Assembly: GCF_012641365.1 (NCBI RefSeq)
Contig: NZ_JABAIM010000002.1
Span: forward strand, 372,001 to 436,000
Direction: 5' to 3'
Length of the DNA: 64,000 nucleotides
Source: Leeia aquatica
Lineage (GTDB): Bacteria; Pseudomonadota; Gammaproteobacteria; Burkholderiales; Leeiaceae
Numbering within the stretch: the stretch's first letter is position 1; the number at the start of each line of letters is the position of its first letter. A program made the position numbers and the translations under genes. Shown piece after piece: positions 1-8,561 of the stretch. The notes beneath the pieces were generated by a model. It did no database searches and was not told the origin of the DNA. It saw only the letters and a list, made by a program, of their open reading frames with translations.

Positions 1-364
1 GTTCCGTGAGTGGCGTACCGTTGGGATCAATCAGGAGAAAAGTTGATATGCGTTCCCGTCCGGCATTCCGCCCGACGGGACGCGACTCCCCGTCAGCGGA
101 GAAGTCGTTTTTTAGGTTTCAACCCAAGGCCGCACAGGTCCGACACCGCCAGCGGGGCGGTAGAACAAGGCAAGAAAGCACGCAGCATGGCCATGACAAG
201 GTCACATTCAGGTTGAGCGCTTATCATCCAATAAAGCCGCCAGCCTGACAAGCGCCAAATCAGCCAACGGAAGAAAGACTCCGCCATGCCCCGTGAGTAT
301 GGACTCCCACGAGTGTTAACATGACAAGCGACTGAAACAGACTTTCCTACATCGGACCACGCGC
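1..364. other. left-edge non-coding stretch
   Basis: No convincing gene is seen in the first 364 bases. The short open frames here have no family resemblance, no good ribosome binding site and overlap one another. The only interpretable element is a terminator-like hairpin at 83-113, which probably closes a plus-strand gene lying to the left of the window. A second imperfect stem pairs GCGTTCCCGTC (51-61) with GACGGGACGC. Bases 114-364 hold nothing I recognise. Confidence 0.5.
83..113 (+). terminator. intrinsic terminator of an off-window gene
   Basis: CGACT at 83-87 pairs with AGTCG at 103-107, with further inner C/G pairing, and six T residues follow at 108-113. The T run is on the plus strand, so it would end a transcript entering from the left edge. 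Confidence 0.55.
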
Positions 365-1303
365 ATGCTGCAACATTTCCCCGGTACCTGGAGCTTCCCC
401 GCCAGCTGGCACAGTCTGGGCGAATTGAGCCGCTATGGTTCTCTGCCCGGTTGGGTCAAACTTTGGCGAGCGGTCTCGATCCTGCTGTTGCCGGGCGCTG
501 GTTTTCTGGCTTATCTCTGGCCGCAACCTGTGATCTGGCTCGGCTGTAGCCTGATGGTGCTGCTGTTGCTGCTGAGCTGGCTCTGGCTGGCGACCGCCCC
601 ACGCCGCGAGATGTTGCGCTATCTGCAGGAAGGCGGGCTGGCGCCGCTGAGTGAACGCCAAAGGCGTGCGCTGCAACCCAATATCGTGCATTGCTACAAC
701 CGGGGCTGGTGGATAGAGACGCTGGAAATGTGGCCCTGCAGCCACCGTCTGCACCACACGCGCGGCTACTGGCTGCTGGACATCGAAGCCGAACCTGCTT
801 GCTCACGCAGCTCACTGAAAAGCGACTGGGATATTGAAAGCCGCGAAGACTACTTGCAGATGTTTGACCGACTGCGGCAAGGTCTGCATACGCAGTACCT
901 GCTGAGCCCGGATGCCAGTGCAGCCTACGTGAATTTGACCGACGAACTCGCCTGGCTGACACAAAGTGACCCCAAGCGGGTAGCCCGCCTTTGGCAAGAA
1001 CAAGACGGCAAACCCGCGCATCTGATCTGGGGTTTCGATCTGTGGCGCGCCAGCAATATGGCCCGCATGGCCTGGCAAGCCCAGTACATCAGCGAAGCGG
1101 AAGCCTGGGCACATATTGAAGCCGTAGCCGAACAGATTTTCCAGCGCTTTGCCTCGCTGGATGAGTTCTTTTTCAGTTACCTGGTGGGCTTCGCCTTCTG
1201 GAACCGGGACAAAGCGGAGTGTGAAGAGAGAGTCAGTTTCTATACCGTCTTTGTCCGCCAATGCCACTGGCCACGCGCCAAAACCTTATGGGGCTGGCAA
1301 TAA
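365..1303 (+). CDS. DUF1266 family membrane-anchored protein
   Basis: Predicted 312-residue protein. Two adjacent hydrophobic segments around residues 35-72 suggest a membrane hairpin, followed by a basic stretch (APRRE) and a soluble C-terminal domain. The segment around residues 220-245 (WGFDLWRASNMARMAW, then an acidic SEAEAW) matches the signature of the DUF1266 family as I know it; that family has no established biochemical function. No strong Shine-Dalgarno precedes the ATG, so the exact start is uncertain. It ends 4 bases before a convergent gene. The DUF1266 assignment rests on that motif only. Confidence 0.7.
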   Translation: MLQHFPGTWSFPASWHSLGELSRYGSLPGWVKLWRAVSILLLPGAGFLAYLWPQPVIWLGCSLMVLLLLLSWLWLATAPRREMLRYLQEGGLAPLSERQRRALQPNIVHCYNRGWWIETLEMWPCSHRLHHTRGYWLLDIEAEPACSRSSLKSDWDIESREDYLQMFDRLRQGLHTQYLLSPDASAAYVNLTDELAWLTQSDPKRVARLWQEQDGKPAHLIWGFDLWRASNMARMAWQAQYISEAEAWAHIEAVAEQIFQRFASLDEFFFSYLVGFAFWNRDKAECEERVSFYTVFVRQCHWPRAKTLWGWQ

Positions 1304-1307
1304 CGTC

Positions 1308-1787
1308 TCAGAACAAGGAGGCCTGCCGTGGCGCCTCTGCCGGGGCTCGCTTCTGCTGAGGTGTCAAATGGGTGACGGCCAGGCCATAGCGCCGCTGGAT
1401 GGCGTCCGCCACCATGGAACGGTGGCACATGTGCGGGTCCGCCTCATAGCACAGCAATACACTGGGCGAAGCCTGCGCAACACGCGCCAGTGCCGCAAGC
1501 GGCTCATGCTGAGACTCCAGCCAGCTACAGAAATCCCGCGTATACCGCCCCCAGTCATCGTCTTCACGGTAGCGCATGCGGATCGGGCGTGGGCAGCCCA
1601 ACTCGGACATCGGCTGATACTGCACCCCAGCCGCCTCCAGCCAATCAGCCATACTCGCACCAGAGAAACCTGGCTTGCGGGAAAAGGGCGATTCTCGGAC
1701 ATCCACCAGTGTTTGCACGCCGTGCTGCTGCAGGCATGCGGCAAAGGCAGGGGCCGTCAAACCTTCATAACCGATGGTGTACAGCAT
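1308..1787 (-). CDS. DUF488 family protein
   Basis: A 159-residue soluble protein. The N-terminal YTIGYEG and DVRESPFSRKPGF motifs and the C-terminal CYEADPHMCHRS motif are the hallmark of the DUF488 family, found in many bacteria but without a settled reaction; the conserved Cys/His residues suggest a metal or catalytic site. Two ATGs are adjacent (1790 and 1787). AAGGA sits 6 bases before the second one and only 3 before the first, so 1787 is preferred. It is convergent with the DUF1266 gene and appears to be a single-gene transcript. Confidence 0.85.
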   Translation of the reverse strand: MLYTIGYEGLTAPAFAACLQQHGVQTLVDVRESPFSRKPGFSGASMADWLEAAGVQYQPMSELGCPRPIRMRYREDDDWGRYTRDFCSWLESQHEPLAALARVAQASPSVLLCYEADPHMCHRSMVADAIQRRYGLAVTHLTPQQKRAPAEAPRQASLF

Positions 1788-1974
1788 CATGTGTCCTTGC
1801 CCGTCCTAGCCTGCGCATGGCAGCATGTTGTCATGACTGCGCGGAGGCAGCAAGGTTCCCACCTGTACTCCTGACCCACACTATTCCCGCTTCTCTTTTG
1901 GAGATGGGCGTTTAATCACGCGGACTAGACCTCCATGCAAAGGAGGGGGCTATGTGTTTTTCCCTCTACCAGTC

Positions 1975-2937
1975 TCAAGCAGAACCAGGCTCATGCTCCA
2001 ACGCCAGTGATGAAAAATATGCCTTCAACGCAGCCACTGCGATACGAACCTTGGCGGGTTCTACGTCGCGCCTCGCCGTCAGCATGGCTAAAGGGTACGA
2101 CGGCAGTCTCAGTTGGGGTAACACCCTGACAAGATGCCCTTGTTCAAGGGCGTGACGGACATCCGCATAGAAGAGCCTTGCGATACCCATGCCTTGTTCG
2201 CACATCTGCCGCAACGCGATCTGATTGCTTGTTGTAGTGCGGGTCTGGAGGGGGATCAGTTCCTTTCTCCCATGATCATCCACTGTCTCCAGTATGAAGT
2301 TCGGTAGGGGAGCCCCCCCGTCAGGGAAGGCAGCCTCTGCTGTAACTTCTTGCACTTCTCGCATCAGGGCCAGCCAGTGATGTCGCTGTAGATCTAGCGA
2401 CGACTTTGGACTGCCGTGACGTTCCAGATACGCCGGAGCGGCACATAGCACTGTGTCCATCTGCCCAAGCTTTCGAGCGATCCAGGTAGAGTCAGGCAGC
2501 TCGCCAACTCGCAGAGCGATGTCGATCCGCGAGCTGATCAGGTCGATCAGCACATCATCGACGATCAGGCTCATCCGCAGTAGAGGCCATTGTGTCAAAA
2601 CAGGTGCCAGCGCTGGGGCAATATGGTTGCCGAAGCCAAGGGGAGCTGCGATTCGCAACTCACCAACCGGCGCATCCCGGGCCTGCTCCAGCGATGCAGC
2701 TGCCGCACGCCCGGCTTCGAGCAAACGAAGACAGTGTGGGTAGCAGCGCTCGCCAGCCTCGGTGAGCGCAATCTTCCGCGTCGAACGATGCAGCAACGCG
2801 ACGCCAGCTCGTTGCTCCATCCCACGCACGATCTGACTAACGGCGGAGGGCGTCATTCCGAGGCGCTTCGCAGCTGCGCTCATCGAACTTGCGTGAACAA
2901 CCTCTGCGAAAACCGCATAGGGCTTGTACTCGTCCAT
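1975..2937 (-). CDS. LysR-family transcriptional regulator
   Basis: A 320-residue LysR-type regulator. The N-terminal winged helix-turn-helix covers about residues 1-60 (AAAKRLGMTPSAVSQIVRGME, then RSTRKIALTEAGE), followed by a periplasmic-binding-protein-like effector domain. GGAG lies 6 bases before the ATG. It is divergent from the DsbA-fold / NAD(P)-binding / MFS genes beginning at 3046, the classic arrangement of a LysR regulator with its target operon, so it probably controls them from the 108-base intergenic region. The effector is unknown. Confidence 0.93.
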   Translation of the reverse strand: MDEYKPYAVFAEVVHASSMSAAAKRLGMTPSAVSQIVRGMEQRAGVALLHRSTRKIALTEAGERCYPHCLRLLEAGRAAAASLEQARDAPVGELRIAAPLGFGNHIAPALAPVLTQWPLLRMSLIVDDVLIDLISSRIDIALRVGELPDSTWIARKLGQMDTVLCAAPAYLERHGSPKSSLDLQRHHWLALMREVQEVTAEAAFPDGGAPLPNFILETVDDHGRKELIPLQTRTTTSNQIALRQMCEQGMGIARLFYADVRHALEQGHLVRVLPQLRLPSYPLAMLTARRDVEPAKVRIAVAALKAYFSSLALEHEPGSA

Positions 2938-3045
2938 TCATTACTCCAATTTAACAATGATTGAATCTTACACCACCTTACGGCACGACTAAGAATTACA
3001 GATAATAAATCATCCAATTTCAGACAAAGATATGAAGAGACCGGA

Positions 3046-3741
3046 ATGAAGCCTGATATGAATGATCCGCTACTGCACTACGTCTACGATCCGCTCTGCG
3101 GCTGGTGCTATGCCGCCTCCCCTCTTGTCAAGGCGGCCGTCGCTAACGGCATCGGCATTAAGTTGCATGGCGGTGGGTTATGGGGGATACCAACCTCTCT
3201 GGTAGCAGAGAAACGTAGCCACATCCAGATGAACGATCAGCGTATCGCCGAACTCACGGGCTTGCCATTTGAACCGGCATATCTCAACAAGCTGTTGGAC
3301 GATCCCGCAACCATCTTCTGGTCTCACCCCACTATTGCCGCTGTCCTTGCAGCCGGCGCGCTACGCAACGGCGCTGACCTTGACATGCTGCACGCCATCC
3401 AGACTGGGCACTATGTCCAAGGCCGCAAGGTCGTTGAAGAAGGTGTGCTAGCGAACCTGGCCATCCAGATAGGTCTGGCGGCAGACGACTTCGCCACCAC
3501 AATCCGAAACATTCACGTTGCCGAACACATCCACAACAGTCGCCACCTGATGACGCTGCATGGAATCAAAGGCTTTCCAGGCTTTGTCCTCGAACACGAG
3601 GGCAGGTTCACACGCGTCAGGCACGAGCGCTTCTACGGCAATCCCGAAGCATTCGCGACAGAACTTCGCACCATTACCAAATTGACTTTGGAAAAAGCTG
3701 GAAGCGACCAGCCCACGGGATCGACCACTTCTCTCGCATGA
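3046..3741 (+). CDS. DsbA-fold thioredoxin-like oxidoreductase
   Basis: A 231-residue protein with a thioredoxin-type CGWC site at residues 18-21 directly after the first beta strand (LHYVYDPLCGWCY). This is typical of cytoplasmic DsbA-family proteins (FrnE / 2-hydroxychromene-carboxylate isomerase relatives). No signal peptide is present, so it should act in the cytoplasm rather than as periplasmic DsbA. It is the first gene of a plus-strand set with an NAD(P)-binding protein and an MFS exporter, opposite a LysR regulator. Together they look like a small electrophile or drug response module; substrate unknown. Confidence 0.85.
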   Translation: MKPDMNDPLLHYVYDPLCGWCYAASPLVKAAVANGIGIKLHGGGLWGIPTSLVAEKRSHIQMNDQRIAELTGLPFEPAYLNKLLDDPATIFWSHPTIAAVLAAGALRNGADLDMLHAIQTGHYVQGRKVVEEGVLANLAIQIGLAADDFATTIRNIHVAEHIHNSRHLMTLHGIKGFPGFVLEHEGRFTRVRHERFYGNPEAFATELRTITKLTLEKAGSDQPTGSTTSLA

Positions 3742-3768
3742 ACATCCCCCATCAAACATCAACCCATG

Positions 3769-3774
3769 AAGGAG
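3769..3774 (+). promoter_or_regulatory. Shine-Dalgarno that fixes a GTG start
   Basis: AAGGAG lies 6 bases upstream of GTG 3781. An in-frame ATG at 3766 overlaps this ribosome binding site and so cannot use it. The GTG is therefore the better start for the NAD(P)-binding protein. Confidence 0.75.
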
Positions 3775-3780
3775 TTTTCC

Positions 3781-4404
3781 GTGAAAATCGCATTGATCGG
3801 CGCCACCGGCTACGTAGGATCGAAACTGCTACCCGAAGCACTGGCCCGCGGCCATCACATCACCGCCATTGCCAAGAACCCCGAGACGCTACCGCAGCAT
3901 GAACTGCTTACCAGCCTCTGTGCTGATGTGACGGACACACATGCCTTGTCCGAATGCCTGACCGGCCACGATCAGGTCATCAGCGCCTTCAACCCCGGTA
4001 CCGACCCCTTCGGCAGTGGTGTGCGTGCGCTGATCGCCGGCGTCAAGAAGGCAGGGATTTCACGCTTTCTCACAGTAGGCGGTGCGGGTTCGCTGCGCTT
4101 GCCTTCCGGTGGGCGCGTAATCGACCAGCCGGACTTCCCTGCAGAGTGGAAGGCCGGAGCATTGCTGACGATCGCCTTTCTCGATCTGCTGCACACCGAG
4201 AAGGAACTGGACTGGGTGTTCCTCAGCCCATCGGCTTTGCTGGTCCCTGGTGAGCGTACCGGTAAATACCGCGTCGGCAAGGATGACCTGTTGATCGACG
4301 CTGATGGCAAAAGCCACATCTCACTGGAGGACTACGCGGTAGCGATGCTGGATGAAGCCGAGAAACCTCAGCATCACCGTGAGCGCTTCACTGTCGGCTA
4401 TTAA
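3781..4404 (+). CDS. NAD(P)-binding (NmrA/SDR-like) protein
   Basis: A 207-residue Rossmann-fold protein opening MKIALIGATGYVGSK, with the GxxGxxG dinucleotide-binding glycines at residues 7-13. The family is the atypical SDR/NmrA-like NAD(P)H-binding group (YwnB/YesF-like), which acts as redox sensors or flavin/quinone reductases. The C-terminal part keeps the LLHTEKELDWVFLSPS segment seen in these proteins. Start chosen as GTG 3781 because of the AAGGAG at 3769. It lies 39 bases after the DsbA-fold gene and 41 before the MFS gene, so probably one transcript. Confidence 0.85.
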   Translation: MKIALIGATGYVGSKLLPEALARGHHITAIAKNPETLPQHELLTSLCADVTDTHALSECLTGHDQVISAFNPGTDPFGSGVRALIAGVKKAGISRFLTVGGAGSLRLPSGGRVIDQPDFPAEWKAGALLTIAFLDLLHTEKELDWVFLSPSALLVPGERTGKYRVGKDDLLIDADGKSHISLEDYAVAMLDEAEKPQHHRERFTVGY

Positions 4405-4445
4405 GCCCTCTGTATCGCCACCCAACCCAGACCAGAGATCACCAC

Positions 4446-5654
4446 ATGGCCATTTACAAGAAAGATATCGTACCAAACAGCCCTATCCGTTCAAGCTCTT
4501 GGCTTGCACATGTCGTACTTGCACTCGGTGGTTTCGCCATCGGAACCACCGAGTTCGCGACGATGAGCTTCTTGCCAGCGTTTACCGCTGAGCTGGGTGT
4601 CGATGCCCCTGCGGGGGGTCATGTGGTCAGTGCCTACGCGCTGGGCGTGGTCATCGGTGCGCCAGTGCTAGCCGTACTGGGTGCGCGCCTTGAACGCAGG
4701 TTGCTGCTCGTTCTGCTGCAGCTGTGGTTTGCAACAGGCAATATTCTGAGTGCGATGGCGCCGAGCCTGCAGGCGCTCATGATCCTGCGCTTCGTAACAG
4801 CGATTCCGCACGGCGCCTATTTCGGGATCGCTGTTTTGGCAGCAGCAAACATGGTTACTGAGCAGAGGCGAGGCAATGCCGTGGGTCGCGTACTCATGGG
4901 CCTGGCATTGGCAACAGTGGTCGGCGTACCGCTTGCTAACCTGCTCGCACAGGGGCTAGGCTGGCGTAGCGGATTTGTCGCCATCGGCTTGGTTTCACTG
5001 CTGGTCGTTGGAATGCTTTTACGCGTCATGCCTATTCAAATGCCGTCTGCAGGTGCTTCAGCCCTCCGTGAGTTGGGCGCACTCCATCGCTCTCAAGTGT
5101 GGTTGACCTTGGGCATTGGGGCAGTAGGTTTTGGTGGATTATTTGCTGTCTACACCTATCTTGCATCGACGCTTCACGAAGTGACGAAAGCAACTGACGG
5201 TGCCATAGCGATCGTACTGGCGGTATTCGGAGCAGGAATGGCATGTGGTAATCTTGCTGCACCGTATCTGGCACGATTCGGCGTCATGCGTGCTGCAGGC
5301 TTGCTGCTGACGTGGAGCGCACTGGCACTGGCTCTTTACCCGCTGACAATATCCCATGTTTGGTCAATCGCGCTCGCCGTGTTCGCTATCGGCTGCGGTG
5401 GCGGACTTGGGGCCATCCTTCAAATGCGACTCATGGAGGTGGCTGGTGACGCGCAAAACTTGGCTGCCTCTCTGAATCATGCGGCTTTCAATGTCGCAAA
5501 TGCGCTCGGGCCATGGCTAGGGGGTGTAGCACTCAATATGGGTCTGGGTTGGACATCGACGGGTTGGGTCGGTTGTGCCCTGGCACTGGCCGGGATTGCA
5601 GTATGGTTCGTTACGTTATCAGTCCAAAGGGGGGCTTATCCAACCGCCACCTGA
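4446..5654 (+). CDS. MFS efflux transporter (DHA1/AraJ-like)
   Basis: A 402-residue protein with about 12 hydrophobic helices. The N-terminal IGTTEFATMSFLP motif and the GARLERR loop are typical of the drug:H+ antiporter-1 group related to AraJ, YdhP and sugar-efflux proteins. It is the last gene of the LysR-linked module and would export the compound the module responds to. Its final two codons (ACC TGA) fall inside the 151-bp direct repeat that begins at 5648, so the native C-terminus may have been replaced at the repeat junction. Confidence 0.9.
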   Translation: MAIYKKDIVPNSPIRSSSWLAHVVLALGGFAIGTTEFATMSFLPAFTAELGVDAPAGGHVVSAYALGVVIGAPVLAVLGARLERRLLLVLLQLWFATGNILSAMAPSLQALMILRFVTAIPHGAYFGIAVLAAANMVTEQRRGNAVGRVLMGLALATVVGVPLANLLAQGLGWRSGFVAIGLVSLLVVGMLLRVMPIQMPSAGASALRELGALHRSQVWLTLGIGAVGFGGLFAVYTYLASTLHEVTKATDGAIAIVLAVFGAGMACGNLAAPYLARFGVMRAAGLLLTWSALALALYPLTISHVWSIALAVFAIGCGGGLGAILQMRLMEVAGDAQNLAASLNHAAFNVANALGPWLGGVALNMGLGWTSTGWVGCALALAGIAVWFVTLSVQRGAYPTAT

Positions 5655-5798
5655 TCATGCCAGCCAAACGATTCAGGGGCACGGCACTGTAAGCTTGAGT
5701 GGCTTGACTGAAACGGACTGATTCGCAATGAAAAAGACTATTTTCAACGCAGATGGGCTCACGCTGTTACAAGAGGGTGAACAATATGACGTCACCTA
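5648..5798 (+). repeat. 151-bp direct repeat, copy 1
   Basis: Aligns without gaps to 22245-22395 (offset 16597) with 6 mismatches, all at or before 5687. Bases 5688-5798 are identical to copy 2. The left part corresponds to the last codons of the small gene at 22026-22289 (CCTGATCATGCCAGCC, then a TAA at 5690-5692). The right part holds the start of a second small gene, ATG 5728. There are no inverted-repeat ends or transposase, so it is not an obvious insertion sequence. Confidence 0.93.
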
Positions 5799-5823
5799 CG
5801 ATGCAGGTGCTAATCAGGGGTAG
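5728..5823 (+). pseudogene. 31-codon small gene or truncated remnant
   Basis: Opens MKKTIFNADGLTLLQEG, continues 8 codons beyond the repeat and stops at TAG 5821. The first 23 residues are identical to the frame at 22325 in repeat copy 2. A 31-residue product with no hydrophobic segment is short for a complete protein, and the two copies diverge in the middle of the frame, so I read it as the 5' end of a gene cut by rearrangement. I do not recognise the family. A genuine small protein cannot be excluded. Confidence 0.4.
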
Positions 5824-6018
5824 AAGTTCAGGTATAGCCTGACGGTGGCTGTGTCAGTAATGTTGTGTTCAAGGCAGTTTGAGTCATCACACAGAAGGCC
5901 GAACAAATCTATCCTGATAGAAGAATCGCGCATTGATTTATGGCAGCCCTCCAATCCTTTTCCCAGTCTTTTGCTCTCCGCTCATATACGTTCCAAGCTT
6001 GTCATTCCAATTCAAAAC
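5824..6018. other. intergenic stretch after repeat copy 1
   Basis: AT-richer than its surroundings. The frame of the small remnant stays open after its TAG stop and runs to 6111, but it crosses the terminator at 6019-6052 and the DUF3460 gene and shows no recognisable protein, so I do not call it. Nothing else is recognised. Confidence 0.4.
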
Positions 6019-6052
6019 AAAAAGGGCCAGTCCGTTGCCGGTGGCCCTTTTT
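6019..6052 (-). terminator. intrinsic terminator of the DUF3460 gene
   Basis: AAAAAGGGCCA (6019-6029) pairs perfectly with TGGCCCTTTTT (6042-6052). Read on the minus strand, the stem is followed by TTTTTGTTTTG, the expected U-rich tract, 23 bases after the stop codon of the gene at 6075. The A/T-flanked stem could also stop plus-strand transcripts. Confidence 0.85.
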
Positions 6053-6074
6053 GTTGTGCAACCAGGTCAGACGT

Positions 6075-6290
6075 TTACAGGTCGACCTTTTTCTTCGGTG
6101 CGCCGCTGTAGACGTAGCCTTGATAATAGTAGCCGTTCTGCTTGACCTTGGCTTCCGTGGCGCCCTGTTCAAAGGTCGCATCGACCGGCTTGTCCCACCA
6201 TACGGCGCGGCGCTCCAGGCGCTCGGCAGCCACTTGTGGATTTTGTTCCAGATAGCGGTTGATGAAGTCGGTGAATTCGGATTGATACAT
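6075..6290 (-). CDS. DUF3460 family small protein
   Basis: A 71-residue soluble protein opening MYQSEFTDFINRYLEQNP, with a central WWDKPVD motif. This is the pattern of DUF3460, small proteins known mainly from beta-proteobacteria and of unknown function. The ATG at 6290 was chosen because the family begins MYQSEF and an AGGTG lies upstream; longer in-frame versions add an unrelated N-terminus. It lies 124 bases beyond sucD with a hairpin between them and its own terminator behind it, so probably a separate transcript. Confidence 0.85.
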   Translation of the reverse strand: MYQSEFTDFINRYLEQNPQVAAERLERRAVWWDKPVDATFEQGATEAKVKQNGYYYQGYVYSGAPKKKVDL

Positions 6291-6360
6291 GGTGGGCACC
6301 TGCTCATATTCAATGGCTGCATTATAGCGGTTTGGCTGCGGGCTGGACACCGCTACACAG

Positions 6361-6390
6361 CACAACGCCACCCCGAGGGGTGGCGTTGTG
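6361..6390 (-). terminator. hairpin at the end of the suc operon
   Basis: CACAACGCCACCCC (6361-6374) and GGGGTGGCGTTGTG (6377-6390) form a perfect 14-bp palindrome about 24 bases after the sucD stop. No U tract follows on the minus strand, so it may act as an mRNA 3' stabiliser or a factor-assisted terminator. Confidence 0.6.
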
Positions 6391-6413
6391 GCGAGCTCAG
6401 CTGCAGTACAGAC

Positions 6414-7301
6414 TTACTTCAGCATGCCCTTGGCCTTCAACACTTCCACCATGGTGCTGCCCAGTTCGGCCGGGCTGCGGGTGTAAGCGATGCCCGCCTT
6501 CTCGAAGGCAGCAAACTTCTCTTCTGCGGTACCCTTGCCACCGGAGATGATGGCACCGGCGTGGCCCATGCGCTTGCCCTTCGGCGCGGTCACACCGGCG
6601 ATATAGCCCACGATCGGCTTGGTGACGTGTGCCTTGGCGTACTCGGCGGCTTCTTCTTCCGCCGAGCCACCGATTTCACCGATCATGATGATGGCGTCGG
6701 TATCCGGATCATCCTGGAACAGGCGCAGCGCGTCGATGTGGCTGGTGCCCGGGATCGGGTCGCCGCCGATGCCGATGCAGGTGGATTGGCCCAGACCGGC
6801 AGCGGTGGTTTGTGCCACGGCTTCATAGGTCAGGGTACCGGAACGGGAGACGATGCCGATGCGGCCCGGCTTGTGGATGTGCCACGGCATGATGCCGATC
6901 TTGCACTCGCCCGGGGTGATGATGCCGGGGCAGTTCGGCCCGATCAGACGTGCACCGGAGCTTTCCACATAGCGCTTCACTTTCAGCATGTCCAGGGTCG
7001 GCACGCCTTCGGTAATGCACACCACCAGCTTCACGCCGGAATCCACGGCTTCCACGATGGAATCCATGGCAAACGCGGCCGGCACGTAGATCACCGAGGC
7101 ATCGGCCTGGGTTTCACGCACGGCTTCCTTCATGGTGTTGAACACCGGCAGGCCCAGATGCTGGCTGCCGCCCTTGCCCGGCGTCACGCCGCCAACCACC
7201 TTGGTGCCGACCTTCAGCGCCTGCTCGGCGTGGAAGGTACCGTTCTTGCCGGTGAAGCCTTGCACCAGAATCTTGGTGTCTTTATTGACCAAAACGCTCA
7301 T
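6414..7301 (-). CDS. sucD: succinyl-CoA synthetase alpha subunit
   Basis: 295 residues, the normal length. It pairs with SucC to convert succinyl-CoA, ADP (or GDP) and phosphate into succinate, CoA and nucleoside triphosphate in the TCA cycle. Visible features are the N-terminal CoA-binding Rossmann domain ([15 protein letters not shown]), the GPNCPGI segment and the phosphohistidine loop [10 protein letters not shown] around residue 246. An AAGG-containing ribosome site precedes the ATG. It starts 30 bases after sucC and is the last gene of the TCA operon. Confidence 0.98.
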   Translation of the reverse strand: MSVLVNKDTKILVQGFTGKNGTFHAEQALKVGTKVVGGVTPGKGGSQHLGLPVFNTMKEAVRETQADASVIYVPAAFAMDSIVEAVDSGVKLVVCITEGVPTLDMLKVKRYVESSGARLIGPNCPGIITPGECKIGIMPWHIHKPGRIGIVSRSGTLTYEAVAQTTAAGLGQSTCIGIGGDPIPGTSHIDALRLFQDDPDTDAIIMIGEIGGSAEEEAAEYAKAHVTKPIVGYIAGVTAPKGKRMGHAGAIISGGKGTAEEKFAAFEKAGIAYTRSPAELGSTMVEVLKAKGMLK

Positions 7302-7331
7302 TTGAATACCTTTCTAAACCGTTATGCCGGA

Positions 7332-8498
7332 TTAAGCCTTGACCGCTGCAACCACCTTCTGGGCGGCGTCGGCCAGCCCTTGGGCAGAGGTCAGCTTGAG
7401 ACCGGATTCGTCCAGAATCTTGGCACCCAGTTCGGCGTTGTTGCCTTCCAGACGCACCACCACCGGCACGGTCACGTTGACTTCCTTCACCGCCGCGATG
7501 ATGGCTTCTGCGATCATGTCGCAGCGTACGATGCCGCCGAAGATGTTGATCAGCACGCCTTGCACCGACGGATCCGCCAGGATCAGCTTGAAGGCTTCAA
7601 TCACGCGTTCCTTGGTGGCGCCACCGCCCACGTCCAGGAAGTTGGCCGGTTGGCCGCCGTACAGCTTGATGATGTCCATGGTGGCCATCGCCAGACCGGC
7701 ACCGTTCACCATGCAGCCAATATTGCCTTCCAGCGCCACGTAGTTCAGCTCGAACTCGGAAGCCTTCAGCTCACGCTCGTTTTCCTGCGACTTGTCGCGG
7801 ATGGAGGAGAGGTGCGGCAGGCGGAACAGCGCGTTGCTGTCGATGCCGACCTTGGCATCCACGCAGCACAGGCTGCCATCGCCACGGATGGCCAGCGGGT
7901 TGATTTCAAACAGGGCGAAGTCGTTTTCAACGAAAGCCTTGTAAGCACCGGTCATCAGCTTGGTGAACTGGCCGATCTGGTCGCCGGACAGGCCCAGCGC
8001 AAACGCCACATCGCGTGCCTGGAACGGCAGCAGGCCCACCAGCGGGTCCACCGTCACCTTCAGGATTTTTTCCGGGGTGTTGTGTGCCACTTCTTCGATC
8101 TCGACGCCACCTTCGGTCGAGGCCATGAAGGTCACGCGGCGGCTGGAGCGGTCCACCACCGCGCCCAGGTACAGCTCGCGCTGCACCGGGTACATGTCTT
8201 CACACACCAGTACCGAGTTCACCGGCTGACCGTTGGCATCGGTCTGGTAGGTCACCAGGTTCTTGCCGATCAGGGTACGGGCTACGTCAGCGGCTTCTTC
8301 GCGCGACTTGACCACCTTCACGCCACCCGCCTTGCCACGGCCGCCAGCGTGTACCTGCGCCTTGATCACGGCGAACTTGCCACCCAGCTTGTCAAATGCG
8401 GCAGCTGCTTCTTCGGCGTTGGTCGCCAGAACGCCTTGCTGTACCGGCAGGCCATACTTGGCCAGCAGTTCCTTGGCCTGATATTCATGCAGATTCAT
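7332..8498 (-). CDS. sucC: succinyl-CoA synthetase beta subunit
   Basis: 388 residues, as in E. coli. N-terminal ATP-grasp nucleotide-binding domain ([30 protein letters not shown]) and C-terminal CoA-ligase domain with the GGIVRCD motif. GAAGGA lies 6 bases before the ATG. It forms the alpha/beta enzyme with SucD. The gap from lpdA contains a perfect 9-bp stem (8529-8555), so SucCD levels may be set separately from the upstream 2-oxoglutarate dehydrogenase genes. Confidence 0.98.
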   Translation of the reverse strand: MNLHEYQAKELLAKYGLPVQQGVLATNAEEAAAAFDKLGGKFAVIKAQVHAGGRGKAGGVKVVKSREEAADVARTLIGKNLVTYQTDANGQPVNSVLVCEDMYPVQRELYLGAVVDRSSRRVTFMASTEGGVEIEEVAHNTPEKILKVTVDPLVGLLPFQARDVAFALGLSGDQIGQFTKLMTGAYKAFVENDFALFEINPLAIRGDGSLCCVDAKVGIDSNALFRLPHLSSIRDKSQENERELKASEFELNYVALEGNIGCMVNGAGLAMATMDIIKLYGGQPANFLDVGGGATKERVIEAFKLILADPSVQGVLINIFGGIVRCDMIAEAIIAAVKEVNVTVPVVVRLEGNNAELGAKILDESGLKLTSAQGLADAAQKVVAAVKA

Positions 8499-8528
8499 TA
8501 CAGTTCCTTCAACGAGGGGGTTGGGGGT

Positions 8529-8555
8529 CCGGGGTGGGGGTATGGGCCACCCCGG
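8529..8555 (-). other. intercistronic hairpin lpdA/sucC
   Basis: CCGGGGTGG (8529-8537) is the exact complement of CCACCCCGG (8547-8555). It sits in the 63-base gap between the lpdA stop and the sucC ribosome site. There is no U tract, so it is a candidate for transcript processing, partial attenuation or stabilisation. Confidence 0.6.
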
Positions 8556-8561
8556 TCACAA

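Noticed and set aside
5845-6111. Plus-strand frame following repeat copy 1
   Set aside because: In frame with the small remnant but after its TAG stop, and runs over the terminator at 6019-6052 and into the DUF3460 gene; no protein features.
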